A stretch of DNA of 64,000 bases. Origin: VRUE01 sp033856275 (lineage in GTDB: Bacteria > Actinomycetota > Thermoleophilia > Solirubrobacterales > 70-9). The first letter of the stretch is position 1, and the number at the start of each line of letters is the position of its first letter. Both the position numbers and the translations under genes were made by a program. Below the pieces are notes generated by a model. It saw only the letters and a program-made list of their open reading frames with translations. It searched no databases and was not told the DNA's origin. This document shows positions 57,919 through 64,000 of the stretch, in pieces. The stretch lies in NCBI GenBank assembly GCA_033856275.1, contig JAWVFJ010000050.1, forward strand, positions 8,056 to 72,055, in the 5' to 3' direction.

Positions 57919-58722
57919 CTAGTCGATGCGATCTGCTTTGCGAACCTGGCAGCGACCGAAGAACGTGCCAAAAAGGGTGGTTCCATCCGCGTATTGCGTT
58001 TCGCTGCGCCCCAGAAGGCGGGAGCGACCCGGAACAGCGCAGTGGGCAGTGATGAAGCTCAGCCTCTCTCCCCTGAAGCGCCAGTGGGCGCCGAGGTGAA
58101 AGCGGAAGTATGTAAGCGAGCCGTACCCGCCCGCGATCCGTGCAAGGTCCGCCTCGACGCGATAGCCGAGGCTGCCCCGATGGATCGATTCGATCTGGAA
58201 CGTATCGATATAGGTGGTCGGCGCGGGCACGTCCAGGTGGCCGTGGACAATCACCGTGGGATCGCCGTCTACCGGCGGACCATTGAAAAAGATGACCGGG
58301 GTGCTCGCCGAAATTGGCGCCTGTTCGGGGAACGCGATGATCGCGGTGGCGAAGCCCGTGCCGACGATTGCGCCCGGGCACGCCTGGCGGGCCCGCTCCG
58401 TCGTAGTCGCGATCAGCTTTCGCCTCGGGCACGTTGGCAACCCACGCGTCTCAACGCTCCCGTCTTTGGCGAACTCGAACTTCAGGTGTGTGAGCGCTGG
58501 CGGAACGGAGCCGTCCTTCGTCCGCAGCCTCTGGTGCCCCCAAACCTCGATCGGGGCGTCATTGGCAAGGGGCAGCGTCTTCGGCGCAAAGTCGATACCG
58601 AGGTCGAGAGTGAGGTTCCCCGCGACGACACGCGTCGCGCCGGCCGTGGCAGCGAAAAGGGCCAGGAGCCCGCCGATAGCGACAACCGCCTTTAGGTATT
58701 TCCGGACCCTTGTTGCGCGCAT
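57919..58722 (-). CDS. Exported protein sharing the C-terminal domain of the 10-kb cluster protein
   Basis: The 267-residue protein has an N-terminal signal or membrane anchor (A-V-V-A-I-G-G-L-L-A-L-F-A-A-T-A-G-A). The rest is one domain homologous to residues ~395-617 of the protein at 9974-11827: shared marks are G-L-P-T-C (near residue 92), T-T-x-x-A, the C-P-G/C-G-P element, F-P-E-Q-A-P, F-F-N-G and P-A-P-T. The family is not one I can name. It sits in an island with a pseudogene copy and a PadR regulator. Confidence 0.75.
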   Translation of the reverse strand: MRATRVRKYLKAVVAIGGLLALFAATAGATRVVAGNLTLDLGIDFAPKTLPLANDAPIEVWGHQRLRTKDGSVPPALTHLKFEFAKDGSVETRGLPTCPRRKLIATTTERARQACPGAIVGTGFATAIIAFPEQAPISASTPVIFFNGPPVDGDPTVIVHGHLDVPAPTTYIDTFQIESIHRGSLGYRVEADLARIAGGYGSLTYFRFHLGAHWRFRGERLSFITAHCAVPGRSRLLGRSETQYADGTTLFGTFFGRCQVRKADRID

Positions 58723-58735
58723 CCTTTCCTTTCAG

Positions 58736-58763
58736 TTCGATATAACGAAGTCGATGCATCGAA
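58736..58763. promoter_or_regulatory. Putative operator upstream of the PadR/exported-protein pair
   Basis: TTCGAT (58736-58741) and ATCGAA (58758-58763) form an inverted repeat with a 16-base spacer, and the region also contains TTCG-n6-CGAA and the palindrome CGATGCATCG. It lies between the divergent exported-protein and padR genes and is the most AT-rich stretch nearby. A PadR site is plausible but unproven. Confidence 0.35.
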
Positions 58764-58848
58764 ACCGAAAGAACGTCCCGCCGCAAGAGATCCCGCGGGA
58801 CCGGTCTCGTCGATCCGTCCCCTTGAGCCGGTGCAAGAGACCTGACCC

Positions 58849-59433
58849 ATGTCGTCGGCGATAAAGCTCAAACCGATCTCCTACATGGTGCTGGGCATGC
58901 TGCGCCTCGGCGCTGAATCCGGCTACGCGATCAAGAAAGCCGCGGACCTGTCGACAAGCGCCTTTTGGCCGACCTCGCTTGCCCAGGTCTATCCGGAGCT
59001 CGCCCGGCTGGAGCGCCACGGATTGGTGGAGCGACGGGAGGATCCTCACGGCGCACGGGAACGATCCGCCTACAACCTCACCGAGAAGGGCGAGGCGGCT
59101 CTGATCGCCTGGCTCCGCTCCTCGCACGAGACTCCAGTCCAGCTTCGCTCCGAGTCGATGCTCCGCCTTTTCTTTGCCGACGCCCTGCCGGCCAGCGACC
59201 AGCTGGAGCTAGTTCAGCGGATGCAGGCACGCGCCCACAGCAACAGGTCCAATCTGTACGACGGCAACCTGAGGACCGCGGTAGGCGGCTTCAGTGAAGA
59301 TGGTGTTCGCTTTCCCCTCATCGTCAGGCTCTATGCCGACAGTCTCTACGGGCACACGGCTGAGTGGCTGGCCCAGCTCGAATCGGAGCTGGAGCGAAAA
59401 CAGCCCGACGAGTCTCCAGATCCTCCCGGCTAG
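58849..59433 (+). CDS. PadR family transcriptional regulator
   Basis: The 194-residue protein has the PadR winged helix (I-S-Y-M-V-L-G-M-L-R-L-G-A-E-S-G-Y-A-I-K-K ... V-Y-P-E-L-A-R-L-E-R-H-G-L-V-E) and a C-terminal helical dimerisation domain. It is divergent from the exported-protein gene, which it may control, and overlaps the convergent DUF1385 stop. Confidence 0.88.
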   Translation: MSSAIKLKPISYMVLGMLRLGAESGYAIKKAADLSTSAFWPTSLAQVYPELARLERHGLVERREDPHGARERSAYNLTEKGEAALIAWLRSSHETPVQLRSESMLRLFFADALPASDQLELVQRMQARAHSNRSNLYDGNLRTAVGGFSEDGVRFPLIVRLYADSLYGHTAEWLAQLESELERKQPDESPDPPG

Positions 59434-60446
59434 GCGACGATCTCGATGTGCTGCCCGCCAGCCGCCTGCTCGGGTGTCTCGCGCGCCAGCACGGCCTCGA
59501 GCGAAGCGATCGCCACCGCCAGCTCCTCTTCGTCGGGCTCGCGGGTGGTCAGGTTCTGCAGCATCAAACCCGGCCACATCAGCGCTCGAACCCAGCGCTT
59601 GCGGCGGTTTTTGCCGGCCCACTTGATCACCTCGTAGGAGAGGCCGGCGATCAGTGGGATGCCGATGATCCGCGAGGCAACCAGCCAGTACCAGGCGGGG
59701 AGCCCGATCGGGGCGAAGACGAAGATCGCCAGCACCATCACGATCAGCAGGAAGCTGGTGCCACAACGCGGGTGCAGCCGCGAGTAGAGCTTGGCGCGGG
59801 CGGGCGTCAGTTCGTCTTCGGCCTCATAGCAGGAGATCGTCTTGTGCTCGGCGCCGTGATACTCGAAGACGCGGCGCAGGTCTTTGAGGCGGCTGATCGC
59901 GGCGATGTAAGCGATGAAGATCCCCGTTCGCAGCACTCCCTCGACCAGCCAGAAGAGCAGCGGTGAGCCGAGCTTGTCCTTGATTAGGCTGGTTAGCCCG
60001 ACCGGCACGACAAAAAAGAGCCCGACCGCCAGCAGCATCGAGAAGACGATGGTCAGGCCCCACATCCAGCCGCCGATCTCTTCTCGCTCACCGTCCTCGT
60101 CCTCCTCGAGCTGGGCGTTGGCGGAGATGGCAAGCGCGCGGAAGCCGATCTTCAGCGACTCGCCGAGGGCGACGACCCCGCGCAAAACCGGCAGCCGCCA
60201 GAGGCGGTGGCGCCGCGCCCACGGCTTGATCGACTCGGAGCTGATCTCGATCTCACCGTCGGGACGGCGTACGGCCACGGCCCAGACCGAGACGCCCCGC
60301 ATCATCACCCCCTCGAGCACCGCCTGGCCGCCGACCGGGGCGTCGCGCTTGGCGACGAGGGCGCCATCGGGCATGCGCAGAGGGTCCGCCCCGTTCTTGG
60401 ACGGAGCAGCGGTCTCGGGTCGCGGCGAGCCCAGCTCCGGGCTCAC
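59430..60446 (-). CDS. DUF1385 (YqhQ-like) membrane protein
   Basis: The 338-residue protein has the DUF1385 signature V-G-G-Q-A-V-L-E-G-V-M-M-R-G near residue 40, H-G-A-E-H-K-T-I-S-C-Y-E and S-R-L-H-P-R-C-G-T-S-F, plus about four membrane helices. Location next to rpmE and prfA is conserved in Thermoleophilia-like and Firmicute genomes. The function is not established. Confidence 0.85.
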   Translation of the reverse strand: MSPELGSPRPETAAPSKNGADPLRMPDGALVAKRDAPVGGQAVLEGVMMRGVSVWAVAVRRPDGEIEISSESIKPWARRHRLWRLPVLRGVVALGESLKIGFRALAISANAQLEEDEDGEREEIGGWMWGLTIVFSMLLAVGLFFVVPVGLTSLIKDKLGSPLLFWLVEGVLRTGIFIAYIAAISRLKDLRRVFEYHGAEHKTISCYEAEDELTPARAKLYSRLHPRCGTSFLLIVMVLAIFVFAPIGLPAWYWLVASRIIGIPLIAGLSYEVIKWAGKNRRKRWVRALMWPGLMLQNLTTREPDEEELAVAIASLEAVLARETPEQAAGGQHIEIVA

Positions 60447-60449
60447 GGC

Positions 60450-60665
60450 TTACCTCCCGGCCTTGGCGTGCTTGGCGGCGCGGCGCTGGAAGCGCTCGAC
60501 GCGGCCGCCGGTATCAACCAGCTTCTGCTTTCCGGTGTAGAACGGGTGGCACTCGGAGCAGAGCTCGACGTGCAGGTCCGCCTGTGTCGAGCGCGTGTAG
60601 AACTGGTTCCCGCAAGAGCAGTGCACGTTTGCCAGCGTGTACTCAGGATGAATTCCGGTTTTCAC
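60450..60665 (-). CDS. rpmE: 50S ribosomal protein L31
   Basis: The 71-residue protein has V-K-T-G-I-H-P-E-Y at the start and the zinc-binding C-S-C-G and C-S-E-C-H-P-F-Y-T-G-K-Q-K, so it is the zinc form of L31. GTG at 60665; TAGACT (60673-60678) lies seven bases upstream, with no Shine-Dalgarno. It is followed directly by DUF1385. Confidence 0.95.
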   Translation of the reverse strand: MKTGIHPEYTLANVHCSCGNQFYTRSTQADLHVELCSECHPFYTGKQKLVDTGGRVERFQRRAAKHAKAGR

Positions 60666-60710
60666 GCTCTTCAGTCTAGATGACGCGCGCAATCGACCGG
60701 TCGAGGGCTT

Positions 60711-62246
60711 GTGGATCCGCGGCCCGCTGCCGATACCTCACCAGTGGAAAGCACGGATACAGGTGTCGCGCCCCCGCGAGCAGGGCGGCTCTTGCGCAGT
60801 ACGCTCGCCATCCTGCTGCTGGGCGGCACCACGGTGGTCGCCCTGCACGATTGGCTCGGCATCGGTGTCGGCCTCGATTTCGCAATCAGCGAAGCCCTCT
60901 ATGACGCGGTCGTGCTCGGCGCCGGCGTTGCTTGCTTGATCAGGGCCTCCGACTATCCGCGCGAGCAGGCGGCTTGGGCCTTGATCGGGGCCGCGATCCT
61001 CTGCTGGGGCGCCGCTGAGATCTACTGGACCGCCTTGATCGAAGGCAACGCCTCGGCCCCTTACCCCTCGCCAGCAGACGTCGGCTACCTCGCCTTCTAC
61101 CCCCTGGCTTACGCGGGCCTGGCGATGCTGGTGCGAGCGCGCACCCACGAGATCAACTGGCGGCTCTGGATGGACGGCCTGATCGCCGCGCTCGGCACGG
61201 CGGCGCTGGGCACCGCCTTCGTCTTCGATTTCGTCGCCGAGAAGGCAACCGGCACGACGCTGGAAAAGCTGACGACTCTGTCCTATCCGCTGGGCGACAT
61301 CGTGATGCTCTCGATAGTCGTCGGCGTCATCGCCCTGACCGGTTGGCGCCCGGGGCGCACCTGGTCCCTGCTGCTCGCCGGCCTCTCGGCGCTGGTGATC
61401 GCCGACATCGCCTTCACCCTGCAGTCGACCGACGGGGCGTTGCCCGGCGGCGAATGGATCAACCCGATCTACCTGATCGCCGCCGTCTGCCTCGGCGGCG
61501 CGGTGTGGCAGCCGGCGGAGGCCGCCGAGATCACTTCGTCACGCCAAGACGACCACCGCGAGATCGTCGTGCCCGCCGTCTTCGCTGCGGTGATGATCGG
61601 CCTCTTCGCGATGCAGTACTACAGCGCCACCGGCGGCCTTTCGACCGTGCTCTGGGCGGCGACTATGTCGGCTGTGATCGTGCGCTTGACGATGAGCGAC
61701 CACGAGAACCGCCGACTGCTGGAGGAAGTGCGCACCGACTCCCTTACTGGCCTCGGCAACCGCGGCCGCATGGAGGGCGACCTGGCGGCGATCTGCGAGC
61801 GCGCCAGCGCCGAGCAACCGGCGATGCTCTACCTCTTCGACCTCAACGGCTTCAAGCGCTACAACGACACCTTCGGCCACCCGGCGGGAGACAAACTGCT
61901 GACGCGGCTCGGAGCGGCCCTGAAAGGCGCCGTCGGCGCCGACGGCTCCGTCTACCGGATCGGCGGCGACGAGTTCTGCCTTCTGCTCACCTGCCCCGAG
62001 CACCGTTTCGACGCGGCTGCGCGAGCGGCCGACGCGGCACTTACTGAAAGGGATCGAGGCGTAGAGGTTGCCTCCTCCTGGGGGGCCGCCGCCATTCCCG
62101 CCGAGGCCGGTGACCCCTCTTCTGCGCTGCAGCTCGCCGATGTGCGCATGTACGCGCAGAAGGAGTCGCGCCGCACCGCCCACCCTGACGTCAAGGTGCC
62201 CGGACCAAGCATGCCCGAGCCAACGATCGAGGCTAGTCGCGGCTGA
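60711..62246 (+). CDS. Membrane diguanylate cyclase (GGDEF)
   Basis: The 511-residue protein has nine or so membrane helices in the first 330 residues, forming a putative sensor, and a C-terminal GGDEF domain: D-S-L-T-G-L-G-N-R, F-D-L-N-G-F-K-R-Y-N-D-T-F-G-H and the intact active site R-I-G-G-D-E-F near residue 426. It would make cyclic di-GMP. No inhibitory R-x-x-D site is seen five residues upstream. The start is GTG 60711, without strong support. The stop overlaps the convergent tetR gene by 14 bp. Confidence 0.88.
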   Translation: MDPRPAADTSPVESTDTGVAPPRAGRLLRSTLAILLLGGTTVVALHDWLGIGVGLDFAISEALYDAVVLGAGVACLIRASDYPREQAAWALIGAAILCWGAAEIYWTALIEGNASAPYPSPADVGYLAFYPLAYAGLAMLVRARTHEINWRLWMDGLIAALGTAALGTAFVFDFVAEKATGTTLEKLTTLSYPLGDIVMLSIVVGVIALTGWRPGRTWSLLLAGLSALVIADIAFTLQSTDGALPGGEWINPIYLIAAVCLGGAVWQPAEAAEITSSRQDDHREIVVPAVFAAVMIGLFAMQYYSATGGLSTVLWAATMSAVIVRLTMSDHENRRLLEEVRTDSLTGLGNRGRMEGDLAAICERASAEQPAMLYLFDLNGFKRYNDTFGHPAGDKLLTRLGAALKGAVGADGSVYRIGGDEFCLLLTCPEHRFDAAARAADAALTERDRGVEVASSWGAAAIPAEAGDPSSALQLADVRMYAQKESRRTAHPDVKVPGPSMPEPTIEASRG

Positions 62247-62835
62247 GCCCGTCGAGCAGTGTTTCGACGGTCTTGCCGACCTCGACTCGCATCCGCTCAG
62301 GATCGTCGGCACGCGCGACCAGCATTGCTGCCTCGTCAAGGGCCCCCATCAGCACGTGGGCAAGTGGGCGAACGGGCTGTTGCTCGATTGCCCCCGCTTC
62401 GATCGCCGCCTGCAACGTCGCTTCGATCAGACCGAGGCCGTGCTCGGAGGCAATCTCGCGCCAGCGGTCCCAGCCCAGCACCGAGGGGCCGTCGAGCAAG
62501 ACGATCCGCTGTGTCTCGGGCTCGGTGCTGGCTGCCAGGAACATCTCGGCGCCGAGGCGCATCGCCTCCAGAGGCGAGGCAGCGTTGGCCTCGAGGGCAC
62601 TAGCGGCGATCCGCTCCGCCAGCTCGACCTCAATTCTTTCGTAGACCGCCTCGAAGAGCTCGCGCTTTCCCGCGAAGTGGTGGTAGAGCGCGCCGCGAGA
62701 TACCCCGGCGGCCCGGACGATCTCCTCGGTGCCGACCCCAGCGTAACCGCGCTTGGCAAAGAGGGGTCGCGCCGCCTCGACCAGGGCGGCGCGGGTCGCA
62801 CCGGATCGCTCGGCTTGGGTTCGTTTGACATTCAT
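62233..62835 (-). CDS. TetR family transcriptional regulator
   Basis: The 200-residue protein has a TetR helix-turn-helix (V-E-A-A-R-P-L-F-A-K-R-G-Y-A-G-V-G-T-E-E-I ... G-V-S-R-G-A-L-Y-H-H-F-A-G-K) and a typical ligand-binding domain. ATG at 62835 is chosen from the family's start; the frame continues upstream into the divergent hydrolase and is not coding there. The divergent hydrolase gene is the obvious target. Confidence 0.9.
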   Translation of the reverse strand: MNVKRTQAERSGATRAALVEAARPLFAKRGYAGVGTEEIVRAAGVSRGALYHHFAGKRELFEAVYERIEVELAERIAASALEANAASPLEAMRLGAEMFLAASTEPETQRIVLLDGPSVLGWDRWREIASEHGLGLIEATLQAAIEAGAIEQQPVRPLAHVLMGALDEAAMLVARADDPERMRVEVGKTVETLLDGLSRD

Positions 62836-62847
62836 ACTGCCTGTATG
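62833..62847. promoter_or_regulatory. Putative TetR operator
   Basis: CATAC-TGCCT-GTATG is a perfect 5-base inverted repeat that overlaps the tetR start codon and precedes the hydrolase, a typical place for TetR self-control and control of the divergent gene. Confidence 0.5.
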
Positions 62848-62894
62848 TAATTTACCGGCCGCGTCGGCCGGAGACAACTGCCAAGGAGGTTGCA

Positions 62895-63773
62895 ATGAGC
62901 CAGTCAGACCAGCGCCACGAGATTGAGCTGCCGGCGGGACGGATCCGCTACCGCGAGGCGGGCGAGGGCAAGCCAGTCGTCTTCGTCCACGGCTTCCTCG
63001 TCGACGGTCGCCTTTGGGACGGCGTCGTCGACGGTCTTTCCGACCGCTGCCGCTGCATCGCCCCCGACTGGCCAATCGGCGCTCAGCAGATCGCGATGAA
63101 TCCCGACGCCGACCTCTCCCCACCCGGCATTGCGGCACTGATTGCCAGCTTCCTCGAGGCACTCGATCTGAATGACGTGACGATTGTCGGCAACGACTCG
63201 GGCGGAGCGATGTCGCAAGTGCTGGTCACCCGCCACCCCCAGCGAATCGGGCGGCTCGTCCTCACCAACTGCGATACCCACGGCAATTTCCCGCCTGGCA
63301 TCTTCAAGGCGATGCCTCCGCTGGCGAAGCTGCCGGGCGGGATGACCGTCCTCTCGGCTCCCTTCCGCATCGGCGCCCTTGCTCGCGCCGCCTTCAAGCC
63401 ATTTGCTCGGACCGCGATCCCAGCCGACCTGATCGCTTCCTGGATGCGGCCGAGCCTCAGCGATCCTGGCGTCAAGCACGACGCCACGAAGGTGACGGCG
63501 GGCATGAACAAGCGGTACACGCTCGAGGCGGCCGAGAAACTGAGCAGCTCGGATCTACCGCTGTTGCTCACTTGGGCGCCAGGAGACAGGTTCTTCCCGA
63601 TCGCCTATGCCGAACGACTCGAGACGGAGACGCCAAACGCACGGCTGGTGCAGATCCCCGATGCGGGGACCTTCGTCCCGCTCGACCAGCCGCAACGGCT
63701 TGCCGATGAGATCGCTGGCTTCCTCAACGCCGAAGCCAGCGATCCGTCTGCAAGTCCCGCCGGTGGTGGCTAG
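62895..63773 (+). CDS. Alpha/beta hydrolase controlled by adjacent TetR
   Basis: The 292-residue protein has H-G-F-L-V-D near residue 32, the nucleophile elbow V-G-N-D-S-G-G-A with Asp in the nucleophile position, and a C-terminal D-x-G-T-F-V segment where histidine is usual (P-D-A-G-T-F-V), so the catalytic triad may be altered. AAGGAGG lies six bases before the ATG. Probably a dehalogenase- or esterase-like enzyme induced by its substrate. Confidence 0.82.
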   Translation: MSQSDQRHEIELPAGRIRYREAGEGKPVVFVHGFLVDGRLWDGVVDGLSDRCRCIAPDWPIGAQQIAMNPDADLSPPGIAALIASFLEALDLNDVTIVGNDSGGAMSQVLVTRHPQRIGRLVLTNCDTHGNFPPGIFKAMPPLAKLPGGMTVLSAPFRIGALARAAFKPFARTAIPADLIASWMRPSLSDPGVKHDATKVTAGMNKRYTLEAAEKLSSSDLPLLLTWAPGDRFFPIAYAERLETETPNARLVQIPDAGTFVPLDQPQRLADEIAGFLNAEASDPSASPAGGG

Positions 63774-63776
63774 CCC

Positions 63777-64000
63777 CTACGGCTGCCAGAATTCATGCTT
63801 GACGCTGCCGTCTGAGGCGGCACGGCCGACCACGTCGAGGCGGTTGTAGCCCCAGGAGGTGACGCCTGGGCCAGAGCTGTAGTTGCCACCCCGCTGTTCC
63901 CATTCCGACCAGCCTTCGGCGGACGTGAACCACTTGTGGAACATCGTTTTGCCGTCTGCGCCGAGGGCGAAGACGTCGAGGCGGCCCGGCCCCCAGGAGG
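63777..64000 (-). CDS. C-terminal end of a lectin-like beta-propeller protein (cut by window edge)
   Basis: Reading into the window from the minus strand, the frame gives S-W-G-P-G-R-L-D-V-F-A-L-G-A-D-G-K-T-M-F-H-K-W-F and S-W-G-Y-N-R-L-D-V-V-G-R-A-A-S-D-G-S-V-K-H-E-F-W before the stop at 63777-63779. This repeat (S-W-G-x-x-R-L-D-V...G-x-D-x) is the PLL/tectonin-type sugar-binding propeller. The N-terminal part is outside the window. Confidence 0.65.
   Translation of the reverse strand, partial: SWGPGRLDVFALGADGKTMFHKWFTSAEGWSEWEQRGGNYSSGPGVTSWGYNRLDVVGRAASDGSVKHEFWQP

Noticed and set aside
57566..58432. Single long minus-strand ORF across the gap upstream of prfA
   Set aside because: It crosses the intact exported-protein gene in another frame and is arginine-rich; the real content is the frameshifted remnant plus the exported gene.

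Overview
This window reads as about 64 kb of chromosome from a high-GC actinobacterium. The closest fit I can infer is class Thermoleophilia (Solirubrobacterales-like). The reasons are the very high GC, complete core operons in actinobacterial order (hpf-secA-prfB, ftsE-ftsX-ctpA-rnr-smpB, rpmE-DUF1385-prfA-prmC-tsaC, glyA-DUF354-wecA-atpIBEFHAGDC), SD-less starts placed 6-8 nt after a -10 box, and large secreted multi-repeat proteins of a kind I associate with that class. No plasmid, prophage, insertion sequence, rRNA, tRNA or CRISPR array was seen. Most genes lie on the minus strand.

Layout. 0-10 kb: a DUF1697 protein, a peroxiredoxin, the tmRNA gene, a disulfide oxidoreductase, then a minus-strand block ftsE-ftsX-ctpA-rnr-smpB ending in a proline-rich helix-hairpin-helix membrane protein; this joins trans-translation (ssrA, smpB, rnr) with division and envelope genes. 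10-17 kb: a three-gene cluster of large exported proteins, each start overlapping the previous stop by 4 nt. 17-23 kb: transketolase, nadA, mutM, nadC and an ECF sigma factor coupled to ogt; nadC is flanked by two inverted copies of a ~105 bp palindromic repeat. 23-39 kb: hydrolases, prfB with its programmed frameshift, a methyltransferase, secA, hpf, comF, and a surface-glycan operon (two sugar nucleotidyltransferases, phosphoglucose/phosphomannose isomerase, UDP-glucose dehydrogenase, LCP ligase, M20 peptidase). 39-40 kb: a VapBC-type toxin-antitoxin pair and a glutathione transferase.

40-52 kb: the complete F1Fo ATP synthase operon, with long hairpins between some cistrons, followed upstream by wecA, a DUF354 protein and glyA. 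51-54 kb: a lysyl-oxidase-like exported protein, two YrbE/MlaE permeases without MCE partners, and a GntR regulator. 54-61 kb: tsaC, prmC, prfA, then an apparent insertion (pseudogene, exported protein, PadR regulator), then DUF1385 and rpmE. 61-64 kb: a membrane diguanylate cyclase, a TetR/hydrolase divergent pair and the end of a lectin-like beta-propeller gene cut by the window edge.

The most unusual signals are: (1) several long palindromic elements of about 50-165 bp in intergenic gaps, three of which span exactly from a stop codon to the next start codon; (2) the exported-protein cluster, whose C-terminal domain recurs at 58 kb in one intact and one decayed copy; (3) a consistent pattern of TANNNT boxes 6-8 nt before start codons lacking a Shine-Dalgarno sequence.
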